Positions 38,244 to 51,085 of a stretch of DNA of 64,000 bases are shown piece after piece. The notes under the pieces are model-generated. The model ran no database searches and was not told the origin of the DNA. It was given only the letters and a program-made list of their open reading frames with translations. Source of the DNA: Ailanthus altissimus (lineage: Eukaryota; Streptophyta; Magnoliopsida; Sapindales; Simaroubaceae). Location of the stretch: positions 1,860,001-1,924,000 of the forward strand of contig OX327686.1 of the NCBI GenBank assembly GCA_946807835.1. The letters run 5' to 3'. The position numbers and the translations under genes are program-made. Every line of letters starts with the position of its first letter. Position 1 is the stretch's first letter.

Positions 38244-40336
38244 ATGCGGTGTCGTTTCGTGATTCAAGAAACTTCGGTATCATATAAAAGGTAAAGGTAC
38301 AAGCTTGTTCTTTTATTATATTATTCTTTTTTTTAATCTTTCGAAACTTAGTTTCGATTTTTGTTTGTGCTTTGATTTTTAGTTAATTTAAAATAATAAC
38401 AAAAAGAATTCGTTGTTTACTTAAATTTTTTTGCTTTTAGTGATTTGATTCCGTGTAATACAATTTGAAATTTCTCTTGGTTTTGTGGTCTGTATGGATG
38501 AATTTTTTCCTCAAAATAGTAGAACAAAAATTAATAACTATTTTTTCTCAAAAAAAAAATAATAACTATTGAAAAACGATTAATTATATATAAAAAAGTA
38601 AAAGTTGATATTTTTTATTTTTACATATAAAAAATTAGTATCAGATTTGAATTTGATTCAATGAACTGTCTCTGAATGTCTCTGTTCTGTGCAATTTCTG
38701 AGAGAGATTTACATGAACAGTTTTGATCACTTTTATATGTCTCGAGTATCAGAGACATAAGCCTGTCAACTCAAAGCAGAGAATAATTATTTATTTTGTC
38801 ATAATAATTTTTTCCATTTAAATCCAAATTTAGATTCATAATCCCATCTGGGTTTTCATCGATTTTCGTTCCTGAATTTTTCCAAAAAAAAAACCCAGTT
38901 AATCAAATCATAAATCATTTTAAAAATTAAAACCCTAGTCTCTTTACATAGAGATGCTTGTAAAAATTGGTTTTTTATTTGTACTGTGTTTTTTTTTTTC
39001 CTAAAGAGTTTTTTTAAAGTTAAATTAATGTAATGTAATTTTTTTACTGTAATTTATTCATGGGGATGGACAATGATCTTCTTGGCACGTGGTCCTCCAT
39101 GTCTTGTTCCCATATCTCCAAGAACATTAGCACCTGCAATTTCAATCTTCCAATAATTAAGTTTCTTAAAATAATATGCATACAACAAAACACAAACCAC
39201 CATTATTTGTACTTTTTTATCACATTAATTTTTATAGTAAAGTTTTCATCTTTTAGTATCAGACAAGCAAAACTATCATAATTGACCCTCAAACATAAAT
39301 CAATGTAATTTGTTTCTTTGAAGTTTCCTAGCTGTAACTAAATGTCTCTTAGTTTTGTTGGAATTCTGATAAATACAAAAAGAGTTCATTGAAAATAAAA
39401 AAATTATTTTATTTTTGGAAGGAGTTTAGTTTTTGGTTCTTTTAGCTAAATGTGAATTAGATTTACTTTAGAGTAAATGATGAGATCACTTTCATTGAAT
39501 TCCCTTTCATGAAAGAGAGTGGGGGCTGGTTTTTGTTGTGTGAGGAGTGAGTGAACCGTATTTTTGCCAGCCAAGCCGACCACGGCACTCCCGTGAGAGG
39601 GACAAAAGGGAAATACTCAGACAAAAATGAAATTTAATTTAATTTTTTTAATATTTTGACAGAGCCAACAGTCTCTCATAAGTCATAGTTAGCGTTTTCT
39701 TATCCTACGCGCTCATCATCTTGTCTTTATCCTACAACCTTCCTCAACAACAAAACTGTTCATGTTCTAGTCTTCCCCCCCCTTTTTTCTTCTTAGGGGA
39801 CCCCTTTGAAGTTTTAGGCAACAACTGAAACTGCAAATGCAAATGCTATATATTTTTGATGTGGGGCTGGTTTAATTGTTTAACCAATAGTAACTTCTAG
39901 TGATGACCGTTAATGCACGTTGTGCCACTGTCCGCAAATTTCTGTGACCCCATTTGTTGTCGCAAATGTTGTTGTTTTATCACTCTTTAAAATCAACCAC
40001 CTTGTTGCAATGGCTTGATCTGCTTGGATTTGGGCTTTTATTGATGAAAGAACAATACCCATTTTTGATCATTTGTTGTAATTCTCATATTCATCTTCAA
40101 TCAGATCTGGGTTGCTGTAGAGATGTAATCTTTTTTTTTTCTTTTTTCAGTTTCTTGCTTTTTTTTTTTTCTTTAAGGATTGTTATTGATTATTCTTTGC
40201 TTTTTTTGTTTGCCCTTCTGTAAGTATCTTACTTTTGGCTGGGTTTTCATTTTGTGGCAGATTTATTGCAGAGAAAAGGATCTTCTTTTTGAGCGACTGG
40301 TGTAAAAATTATTCCTTTGAAATGTGGGATATATGA
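38244..40336 (+). other. AUG8 leader: spliced upstream ORF and long leader intron
   Basis: A leader exon ends at 38290 (AAAAG|GTAAAG). The best acceptor is at 40259-40260 (TTTTGTGGCAG), giving a 1,970-base intron. Joining these two exons creates an upstream ORF from ATG 38244 to TGA 40334-40336, 40 codons long. It begins MRCRFVIQETSVSYK before the junction and ends YSFEMWDI after it. With an alternative acceptor at 40271 the frame after the junction changes. Intron 38291-40260 is AT-rich; a GC-richer patch at 39535-39605 has no clear role. Confidence 0.4.
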
Positions 40337-40423
40337 TTGCCAGCCCTGGCTGTCAAAAATGTGGTTTTAGTTTAGGTTTTTTGAAAGGTTTCCATCAATG
40401 TGGTCTAATTTGGATAGTGTTTG

Positions 40424-43400
40424 ATGGATGTATATGAATCACAACGAGCATTGCACAAGCACGCACCAACGGATACCCCTAGACCACCTCTGGTTCCGGC
40501 TGAGAAAAACAATGCACTCAATGCAGCTTCCACTCGCCGTCCTCGAACAAGAGAGGTTAGTTCTAGGTATAAATCACCTTCACAATCAACTGCTGCTTCT
40601 ACTCCTAGGCGTTGTCCATCTCCAAACCTTAATAGAACGTTACCTTCACATGCCCAATTGGGCCAAAAAAGGGCGCTTTCGGCTGAGAGAAAGCGCCCCT
40701 CAACATCACCCTCACCACGTAGTCCATCAACCCCGGTTAATGAGTCATCTGTAGATACACACTTGTTATCTAGAAGATTAAGTACCGGTGGCCGCCTACC
40801 TGAAAGCTTATGGCCATCTACAATGAGAAGTCTTAGTGTATCTTTTCAGTCGGATACAATTTCCATTCCTGTAAGTAAGAAGGAAAAACCAGGTTTTAAT
40901 GTTTCCTCTGATCGCACTTTGAGACCGTCCTCAAATGTGGCTCATAAACATGCTGAAACGCCTAATACTTTGTCAAGGAAGCCTACTCCAGAGAGAAAAA
41001 GGAGTCCTCTTAAAGGCAAGAATGCGCCTGATCAATCAGAGAATTCTAAACCAGTTGACGGTTTGCATACTAGATTGATAGATCAACATCGATGGTCCAG
41101 TAGAATTGGTGGAAAGGTGTCTTCCAATTCATTGGCCAAAAGTGCGGATCTTGCAGATAAGATTGTTAGAAGCTCAACTACATCAATTCAGGGAGTTGGG
41201 TTGTTGTCAATGAGGAGAATTCATGCTTCTGATAGTGGTTTGATTAAACCTTTACAGAAATCTGCTAGTGATGCTACTACAAGGTTGTTATCACTGGCTG
41301 AGATCGGCAGAGTAGGGTCTGAGGCAAAGTCAATTGATGATAATTCAATGCGAATATCTGGACCATGCAAGCATCTTTCTGCAAGTTCATCAGAGCGATC
41401 AACATTTGCAACTCCTGCTTTAAGATCTCACTCATTGCCTTCTCCGGCATCACGGCCTCCATCTCCGAGCAGGAGTCCAGTTTTATCATCCTCTAGAGGT
41501 GTCAGTCCACCATCTCGGGCAAGACCGTTGACTCCTCCAAGAGGAGTCAGTCCATCTAGGTTAAGGTCATCAACCATTGCTAGTCAATCCAACAACTCAA
41601 CTTCTGTACTGAGTTTTATTGCAGATTTTAAAAAAGGGAAGAAGAGTGCAAGCTATATAGATGATGCTCATCAGCTACGGCTGCTATACAATAGATATTT
41701 GCAATGGAGATTTGCAAATGCCCGAGCAGAGGCTGTACTTTACATTCAGAAACTAACAGCTGAGGTAGAGTTCTATCTGTGTACAGCCATCATATCTATC
41801 AGACATTTATATTTGTTCATTAAACTAAATGGTAATGGTATATAGTGAAACTGTGGAAAGAGCGACAGATGGTCAGTTTTTAAATTTGTATATAAGAATG
41901 GATTACTCTTTTTATTGAGCGTCTAGTCATTTATGGGTCCCATTTATTACATCCAAATAAAACTTGGACAGCCACATGTTGTAAGTTTTAGTTTTATATA
42001 TTTAATGCACACTTTGAGTTAAGTTGTTTAGTATTGACTCTCAGATAGCACACCTTTCTACAGCATGCCAAATTATTAAAAGAACCTGGATTTGATGGTG
42101 CAGGAAACTCTGTATAATGTTTGGGACACTACTCTAAGTCTGTGGGATTCAGTGATTAAGAAAAGGATCAGTCTCCAACAGCTGAAGCTACAACTCAAGT
42201 TAAACTCAATTTTAAACTATCAAGTAATGCCTCTTCTACATTGTGATGTTATTATTTTGTTACTAGTAGCATTTAATTGATTGCACGATTCCTTCAGTAG
42301 CTTTTACCCCTTAAAAGTGCATAATAAATTTTAATTTTATATGATATTTACAGTTGATGAGTCTTTAGATTAGGCAACTTTGGAGACAGAGCAATGGAAT
42401 ATTTATTTGTATTTACATAAGTTCTTTATGTATGAAAAACATTAGCTATTCATTAATTTGTTTATATTTCTGCCAATGTAAGTCATGGCTCATTCATCAA
42501 TATAATACCATATTTGTTTATTTTGAATATTAGTGCAATAGAAGCATCATTTATAGACATTGATCCCTTTCTTCATCTACACATTTAGAGATATCATTTT
42601 GATGGCCCTCTAGCACCTCACTGCGGTAAGCTTTCTGGAGTTGACAAGTCTTGGAGAAATTACTCCTCTAGCCTTATCCTATGGTAAATAGTCAGGGCCA
42701 AGCTCAAGCTTTTGTGAGAGTACAGGCTTGAAAGGATTGGAACCAGATTGTTTGGTAACATCAGAAGAATAAGCCACCAAATCATATTTAATTAATAAGT
42801 TTCCCTTGAAATAGTTCCATAAGATGTAAAGGTTTCCACTGATATTCATATTTCATTTTAGGGGATATTTTCACCCGAATCAAGCCAATGGATACCTAAA
42901 GGGATGCCAAAGTTTTTACTTTATTGTACCAAGTGACAATTCATTCCAGATCTAAAGAGAAAATGTCCTGCTTATGTAGAGCTGTGTAGTTCTGTTTATT
43001 GTTGATTACCTAAGCTTAGTATGTTTCCTTTTTCTGCACAAGTGGTACCTAAATATATGATATGTCATATATATGCCAGATGTTGTGTTTAATGTGTGAA
43101 AAGAAATGTATTTTGTAAGTTGGAATCATTTTGCTTTCATACTGACTTATTTATTTAATTTCGTTTTACATTATGAAAGGAAGTATGTATGCAATCGAGG
43201 AAATTTAGGAAACAATGCAATTTGCTTATTTTTCAATCTTAATAGTGAGAAAAGTATTCACGTGACTCATTTATTTCATGTTTTATCTATGTCCATTATA
43301 TGTCACCTTATTATTTGTTAATTAATGCTCATATTTAAGTATTTGCTTCTATGACAATGATTCAGATGGCCTACCTTGATGATTGGGCTTCATGTGAAAG

Positions 43401-46397
43401 AGATCATATCAGTTCTTTATCTGGGGTTGTAGAAGATCTGGAGGCAAGCACTGCCCGTGTTCCATTAACTGGAGGAGCAAAGGTGTTTCTAGGTTTTGTT
43501 AAGTCATTGGAGTTAATATCCAAAATGAGAAATTTTGTCATCATTATTGGTTTTGTTCTTTTACAGGCAGATATTGAATCTTTAAAAGCTGCTGTGTTCT
43601 CAGCTGTTGATGTGATGCAGGCAATGGGATCCTCCATATATTCCTTACTATCAAAGGTGAGATATTCTGATGTTATTCAATCATACTGCTAACCATGTAA
43701 TGCATGTTATCATTTTTATTTTCCCTGCTTAGCTTTTCACCTTGCGTACTCATCTGTTATGCTTTTCATGGGGACCTGGAAAGCCTATACCAGAATGAGT
43801 TATCTTCCACAGCTCTCTGATGTTATTTTTTCTCTGTTTTTCTTCTTTTTGCATATGGTTTTCGGTGGATTAATAGTGTATAATAAAAATTGTAATTTAA
43901 GTATTACATATGTATTTTTTTGTTTTGTTCCCTGCATATAACTTATTCAACCTTTGTTTAGGAAATTTTTTTATATACCTGCACTATATATTAAAAGAAA
44001 ATTCTCTTTTATTCTTCATCCTATTTAGATTTTATATTCAATCATAAAAGATGTATAAATTAGGATAAGAATGTCTGCAATATATATACTGTGGCTACCT
44101 ACTTGCAGCCGAAGTTAAAGGATTACAATTCTTCTATATCTCACTCTTGACACATACTAGATGTTGTTTTAGACCATTATTACGATGGTTGATTTGCATT
44201 ATTCTTGCTTCTTGAGAAATACATTTTTTGCTGTTCTTTATTCTTTTAGCTACCATGATAGAGCTGGTTGATGAAAAATTTTAGTTGTAAGGCCTTATTG
44301 CTTTGATCCTAATGCAAGCTCCAAATTCTGATGTTAACATGTATTTTCTCTCATTAATAAGCTTACAATTTACATGCAACCTGGGTGTCTAACTCCATTT
44401 TCCTGCCTTAACTCTGTAGGTGGAGGAGATGAGCATTTTGGTTTCTGAACTTGCTGTTGTAGCTGCACGGGAGAAAATAAAGCTGGACGAGTGTGAAGCT
44501 CTGTTGGCTTCCACAGCAGCTATGCAGGTGAGTACAATAATACATGAAAAAGTTAAATGCTTTTCGATGTCATAAGATCTTGAATTGATGAGCAGATATA
44601 AGTAGGAATATGTTTTACTTGATACTATTGTCACTTTGTTATTTTTATTTATTATTATTTTTAAATCTATATCTACAATTAAGCTTTTGGGTTATGGTGT
44701 CGTAACAGGATATTAGAATCAGGTTAACCAAAAGATCTTCTGTTCAAAGTTCAAACTCATTATTATTATTATTATTATTATTTAAATCTATATCTACATT
44801 TAAGCTTTTGGGTTCTGGTGTCGTAATGGGATATTAAATTCAGGTTAATCAAAAGGTCTTCTGTTCAAAGTTCAAACTCCATTATCTTATTAAAGTAAAT
44901 TATAGCAAAATAAATTGAGTCTTTGTTTGGATAAGCATGTGTATTTTTGGATATTGATTCATGTTTTTTTTAGATCCACATGACAAGTTCATTAATTAGA
45001 AATTTGGCCTTGCACAAAGAGGCACGTCGGAGGTTAATCACTAATGCTGAATCTTTTCCTATAAGTTTATGCTTTTGGAGTTAAAATCATTAGTCAACAT
45101 TATGCATGACTCCATTTTCTACTGTCGTCAATACAAATCAAAGTTGTTAAAAGTTGCAATTGAGATCTCTTGGGATCTTGAGATGCTTGACCTTTTCATT
45201 TTCCCATTTGGATTTTTATTGCCTTAAAAAATTACCTATGAAGAGTGGTTGTAGCAATATTTTCTTGTTGATTGTCTCTGTTTGTGCTGTTGTTTAGTTA
45301 CCATGTGGCATTTTTTTATATTATGTTTAGGGCTGGGAGTGGGGACCATTACAACTATGTCCAGTATTCTTGGTTAAGCTGAACACATATATGTTAAGTT
45401 GTCAACTTAGTTCATTGGTAGAACACGAGGGTATGATTTTTTCCCCCTATTCTTAGGAGAGGGAGAAGCTAGATGTCTTTTAGGTTTGGCAATTGTTACT
45501 GTGCTCTTTATCATCCGAGCCCATCTTTTTTATGCTCAAGGCATTTTAATGGTTTCAAGACGTCTATTTAAACCTGAATTTTCAATTTTAACAGAAAGAG
45601 TTGAGTGCTTTTTAAAAGTGTCATTTAATATTCATACAGGGCCTGAGTAAACTTCTTATGTTTAGCTGATGCGGTGACTTGACATGCTTGAGCATGTTTG
45701 CTTCTGAGAGTCAGCTGGTCATTCATGTCAGGTCAGGTCTGTCTGGTTCGGATTATTCAAAAGTCACTCTTAAGTGCAAAAATCCAATCTTCAGCAATTT
45801 ATTGATTGTTTCAAGGGATGCCTGCCCTATATCCGTATGTTTATGTATCAACGCTGTGGGGCTATTGTGACTAAAAGTTAAATGGTTGAAGCTTGCCCAT
45901 TTCAATTATATGATATGGTTGAGGGTTGGCAAATCTTAACATGGTTAGATATTTAAATCCTTGGGGCCAATATGCAGGCTGTCAATTGCTTTATTATTCC
46001 CTTCCTCATGTGCCCATTAGTCCTTTGTCATGTAGCAATTCAATTTGTTATACATGTGGGCAATCGTAGGCGTCTCCTATCAAATGGGCTGGCCAATATC
46101 ACATCATTGCTCCCATTTCTTTAGGTCAAGTTCATGTCAAAATTCTTTTTGTATGTTTCTGCAATTGTAATTATGGAAGTTCTGCTTCTGTATGCATATT
46201 GTCTGTTCCTTGTTTATTTATCATGCAATTGCAAATTGCGAAATCTTGGACCAAGTTTGATTGATTTTTTTGACAAGCAGGTAGAAGAGTACAGCCTTAG
46301 GACTCATCTTATACAAAACAAACAAGCTTTGGAGAAGGGTTGCCCATCAACACAATGTCATGCCGCCATTGCCCTAACCAGCTGCTGCCATTACTAA
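40424..46397 (+). CDS. AUG8: QWRF motif-containing protein 8 / augmin subunit 8-like (ortholog of At4g30710)
   Basis: Six coding exons give 630 residues: 40424-41764, 42104-42223, 43366-43482, 43567-43656, 44420-44527, 46281-46397, all GT-AG and in phase 0. I start at the ATG at 40424; the codon before it is TTG. Residues 1 to ~390 are Ser/Pro/Arg-rich and disordered, rich in SPxR and TPPR motifs, as in proteins that bind microtubules through a basic region. The family signature QWRF is at 427-430 ([14 protein letters not shown]), followed by a helical C-terminus. AUG8-type proteins join the augmin complex, which recruits gamma-tubulin to existing microtubules, or act at microtubule plus ends in growing cells. 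Length is close to the Arabidopsis protein as I recall it. The last intron (44528-46280) is 1.75 kb and carries a local duplication. Confidence 0.93.
44661..44890 (+). repeat. 121-bp direct duplication in AUG8 intron 5
   Basis: TTAAATCTATATCTAC and the following TTAAGCTTTTGGGTT begin at 44661 and again at 44782. The duplicated unit ends with TCTGTTCAAAGTTCAAACTC in both. An (ATT)n run separates the copies. Confidence 0.9.
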
Positions 46398-47275
46398 CAA
46401 TTTACCACTTAAATGCTGCCTGCTTGCTTGGGTCTCTGTAAATGTAAATTGATTCTTTCTTTCTTCCTTTTTTTTTTTAAAATTTATTTATTTAACTTTG
46501 TTGGGATTTTCATAATATTTGTCCCCCATAAGAACAGAAAATGAAAAAGCAGCAAAGAATTGAATCAAATGTAGAAGCAAAATTTCAGTTAAAAGGAAGA
46601 AAATCTTAGCAGTTCACAATTCTCTTATACATTCATTTATTTTTCATTGAAGCCCTCTTGGCCATCTTCTTAAGACACTTAAGAATAGAGAGAAATGTTA
46701 TATTTTGATGTTTGAGTTAGTTGATGGACAAAAGACTTATATTTTTGTTATAAATTATTAATTGAATCAGAGAATAATTGAATTCTGAAAAATAATAATA
46801 ATTTGGTCAATAAATCTTTTAAAATTTGTTAACCCAAAAGAATAGAATTGTAACATCTTAAATTTAATATACAAACACATGTCAAATAGAATGAAACTTA
46901 TTCATTCACCCTCAAAACTTATTATCTTAATGTTTTTAATAAAACTCCAATAAATTTAATATTTAAAACTCAAATTTCATATAATAACTCAAATATTTAT
47001 TATAAATAATAATGTTTCTCTTATTCTTTTAGATAAAGACTTCACTTTTCCAAAAGCATAGAACCTTAAAGTTTTTACCAATTCAAAATTTTAAAACAAT
47101 AATTTTTTTTTATAAAAAAATTACAGCTCATTATATTACTTAAACAATGTAGCAACTTTTTTTATGAGTACCTAAATACATAGTGCTTTATAAATAATAA
47201 TTTTAATTATAAATTGATGCAATGCGACAATATCATAATCATATAATAAATGACATAACTTATTAAATCATTTAT

Positions 47276-47311
<36 letters not shown>

Positions 47312-47990
47312 CATCTCAAGCATATTCATCATGTTAAAAGACAAGATTATTTTTTAACTAAAGTCACTGGAACTTAGTTAAAATGGCTCTTACAAAAAAA
47401 GTCAAACACTGAAATTTAGTTTCAAAATATATATAAAAAAATACATATGATGATCTATGTAATTCACTAGACTAATTCTTTATATATATATATTATTAAG
47501 AATTTGAGAAAAATATATAATTTTGGGTTTCTAACGAATTTAAATTAAAAATATAAATATGTAGTTTTCTTCAAATAATTTAAACTTTATAAATATTAAT
47601 TTAATCACAAAATCAATTAAACATATACTTGTATAACAGTGAGAAATATTATGAATGGATTTATCTATATAAAACAAATTATAAATGAATTCACTTACGT
47701 AAAATACTATGAATGAATTCATTTGCCTTAGACTTTTATGCCACTACATACTTGGATAATCACCGATTCTTACTAAATATCTCTAAATAACATTTGTATT
47801 AACAACTAATACATAAAGATTTGCCTGGTGCAACTTCATTGGTCATAATTTACTGACATAATTAATATAGTAACTTAAATTCTCTAAAACTTTTATTTTA
47901 AGATTACATAATATTATAATATTACAATATTAATATTACATTAAATTATATTATTGATATTATAATTAGATTATATTATTAAAAAAAAAT
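46398..47990. other. AUG8 3' UTR and AT-rich intergenic DNA
   Basis: The first few hundred bases are the likely 3' UTR. A (TA)n microsatellite is at about 47277-47309. No gene seen. Confidence 0.5.
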
Positions 47991-47994
47991 TTAG

Positions 47995-49050
47995 AACAAC
48001 ACGTACAATTTTAAGATACACTCCACTCGAATTACACTATTAAAATCACCAAAAACAATACGTATAATTTTTAGCATATCCCATCTGAACTAAAAGACTC
48101 TTATATAAATTAAAAGACCCGACAAAATGAGAGGAATAAATTAATTATCTTAGCATCCATCAAGGCTCAAAGCCAACTATATTATTAGGAATTTTTTCAA
48201 ATGCAACACATACAGTTTTGAGATATATTCCACCCGAATTGTATTATCAAAATTATCGAGAGTAATACGTACAATTTTTAGCATAAAGAGGAATAAATTA
48301 ATTGTCTTAGTATCCGTCAATGCTCGAACCCCACTATACTATTAGGATTTTTTCGGGAGCAACATATACAGTTTTGAGGTACATCTAATCCGAATTGCAC
48401 CATTGAAATCATCGAGAGTAACACATACAACTTTCAGCACATTTCACCTAACTAGAGGTATATCCCACCCGAGTTGCACTATCGAAATCATCGATAGTAA
48501 CACGTACAATTTCAACATATTCCATCTAACTAGAAAACTTACATCCTACCAAAATCATCCGAATTGCACTACCAAAATCATCAAAAGCAATATATACAAC
48601 TTTTAGCACATCATACCTAATTAGAGATACATCTCACTCAAATTGCATTACCGAAATTATAGAGAGTAATACGAATAACTTTCAACACATCCCACCTAAC
48701 TAAAAGACTCCCACATCACATCTCACCTGAATTACACTATTAAAATCATTGAGAATAACACGTACAATTTTTAACACATCTCACTTAACTAGAAGAATAT
48801 TACACCCAAATTACATTACTGAAATTATTAAAAATAACACGTATAACTTTCAGCATATCTCACCAAACTATAAGACTCCTATATCACATTTTATCTCAAT
48901 TACACTATCAAAATCATTAAAAATAACACATATAACTTTCAACACATCCCACTTAACTAAAAATACATCTAACTCAAATTAAACTACCAAAAGTATAGAT
49001 ATAATAAATATAAAATTTAGCACATCCTATCTAATTAAAAGACTTCTAAA
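47995..49050. repeat. degenerate higher-order tandem repeat array
   Basis: About twelve diverged copies of a monomer of 79-90 bp carry words such as AACACGTACAA, CACATCCCACCTAACTA, GAATTGCACTA and AAATCATCGAGAG. Monomers alternate in length and type, giving a dimer of about 168 bp: equivalent positions fall at 48418, 48587, 48755 and 48923. The left part (before 48400) also has a longer unit including CTTAGCATCCATCAAGGCTC. Small open frames at 48403-48606 and 48749-48982 are by-products of the repeat. Confidence 0.85.
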
Positions 49051-49443
49051 AAAACAAAAATTATAACTATCTTAGCATTTATCAAGATTCATTACCTTCA
49101 ACTTAATAAAAAAAGCACGCTTTAATAAAAAAGTGCCAACAAGACAAGCACTTCTCTAAAACCTTTATCTAACTAGACAATATTTACATTTCTATTTAAT
49201 CTTAAACACATCTACAAGTATAAATATCCTAAATCAACACGTGAGTTTTCACATAAACTCTCGAGCTCAATAAGAGTTAAAAAAATATATCTATATTTTC
49301 AATCAACAATATATTTTGAGTAAAATGAATCTATCAAATACTTCTAAATTTGTAGTGTTCTTATTAAAAAAAATAACGAAATCAAAACTATTGAATTTTA
49401 TGGACAAATAATTTTTTATAAAACATTAAGATGTATATTTTTT

Positions 49444-50132
49444 TAAGAGAAATGGCATCTAAGCCCCTAAATTATGACATAATATCCAACTTCACACCCT
49501 AATTCTAAAAATACCTATTTTCATCCCCTTCCGTTAATATGGATGGAGAATCTACTTTATTTAATACAATTTCTATTCTACTCTCTAATTAAAGTTTAGT
49601 ATGACACATGGCCCAATTGTGACTCATAACATATTATACCAATATTTATAATATGTTAAAAGACATGTGGCTTAAGGCTATTGGTTTATTATTATTCGAT
49701 TTTTCATTTAAAAATTATAAAATAATAGAATAAATTAAAAACAAAATTTGACTAATTGAAAGCTAATCTATAAATAACTAATTATTGACTAATGTTAATC
49801 AATTATTGATAAATATTTAATGATTGTTGGTTAATTGTTGATAAGTATTTATTGATATTGCCTAATTATAACCAACAATCATCGATCATTGACGGTCATT
49901 GATCACTTTTCATTTTATTAGATTTTTATTAAAATGATTTCATTTGAAAATCAAAGTTTTGCCATGCATTATTTTAGTTGATTCATTAAAATAATTGCTC
50001 ATAATACTCCTTTCTCTATTTAAATTAACAGAAGTCAATTATAAAAAGGAGCACATATTAATATTTCTAAAATTAAAGGGGTGAAGTTAAATATTAAACT
50101 ATAATTTAAGAGTTTAAATGTCTTTTATCTTT
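49444..50132. mobile_element. non-autonomous element with ~100-bp terminal inverted repeats (Mutator-like?)
   Basis: The left end (from AGAGAAATGGCATCTAAGCC at about 49446 to TTCCGTTAAT near 49536) matches the reverse complement of the right end (about 50030-50131). Shared words are CTAAATTATG/CTTAAATTATA, CAACTTCACACCCT/TTAACTTCACCCC and CTTCYGTTAAT. The interior is AT-rich and noncoding. Long TIRs suggest a MULE-type origin, but I cannot see a matching 8-10 bp target-site duplication, so edges and class are tentative. Confidence 0.6.
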
Positions 50133-51036
50133 GTGTTATAACATAGAATATAACATATCTTTTAAATTTATAAACTAATCGTTGCCTAATGCATATCTTT
50201 GTGTTATAACAATGGAATGTACACCAATTTGCTCTAATTTATATAAAAAGAATCTTAAATTAAGCGTGTAGAACATAACCACATTGAAGAAGAATAGCTT
50301 GCTATAATTTCTCTTTCTCAATAAGCATAAATGAATTTAAATGAATGAAGACTTTCTTATGAGTAAGACCATGCATAGCATCATCTTAATTAATCTTAAG
50401 TTAATAGCCTATTGAAATAAGAAATAATAATTAATCTAAAAGAAATATTAATTTTTATCAACTTAAAATTACTTATCCTTAATTAAACTATTATTATTTC
50501 TTATAATCAAAAGTTACTAATTATTATTATTTTAAATGAAACATAAGTTGGGTATCAAAAAAATCTTTTGCCATTCATGTTTTATTTCTTCTTATATCAA
50601 CTTATTAATGTGCTTGCCTCTAAGATGTAGCTCGAACAGTTGTTAAGGTGTAGTGTACCTGTGAAAATTGTGATCACTTAAATTTGAGTAAAATTTGAAA
50701 ATAAAGGGATGAACTCTAATGGTCAATAAAACATGATCACTCAAATTCGAATAAGATTTAAGAGTAAAAAATAGGATACATTTATCACACCAACTCAAAA
50801 AAATTTAAAAAAGAAAAAAGAAACTTATTAATGTACTTAAAATTATTTTCAATAATTTTTTCCCTTAAAATACTTGAATACATTATTTTAAAGGTTAAAA
50901 AATAGTTTTTTAATTATCCAATGAACACTTAAACGGCAACGCACTAATAATAGGCCTCTACCATAACATCTCAACGACCACGCGCGCTCGCTCGCTCGTT
51001 CATACGCACAGATATTTCCCGCCTTTGTTCTGTTAT
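50133..51036. other. intergenic DNA and promoter side of MEF29-like gene
   Basis: AT-rich. A two-unit imperfect direct repeat occurs around 50665-50770 (GATCACTTAAATTTGAGTAA and GATCACTCAAATTCGAATAA). The GC-rich CACGCGCGCTCGCTCGCTCG at 50980-50999 probably lies near the transcription start. Confidence 0.5.
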
Positions 51037-51062
51037 ATGAATATTGAAATTGAATGAGTTAA
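51037..51062 (+). promoter_or_regulatory. two tiny upstream ORFs before the MEF29-like start
   Basis: ATG at 51037 opens a 6-codon frame (MNIEIE, stop 51055-51057). A second ATG at 51054 gives only two codons. Both are out of frame with, and end before, the main ATG at 51086. They matter only if transcription starts upstream. Confidence 0.35.
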
Positions 51063-51085
51063 TTCATCAAACAGCTTCAGCTCCA

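Noticed and set aside
40421..40423. Start of the AUG8 frame at TTG 40421
   Set aside because: Plant nuclear genes use ATG; the ATG at 40424 is the first in frame.
42560..42900. Higher-complexity patch in AUG8 intron 2, suspected transposon protein remnant on the minus strand
   Set aside because: Translations contain several stops and I could not match a family.
48403..48982. Two open frames within the tandem array
   Set aside because: They simply translate the repeat monomers and are not consistent in frame.
51044..51085. N-terminal extension of the MEF29-like protein from TTG 51044
   Set aside because: No ATG in this stretch; the first in-frame ATG is 51086 and the protein then has normal length.
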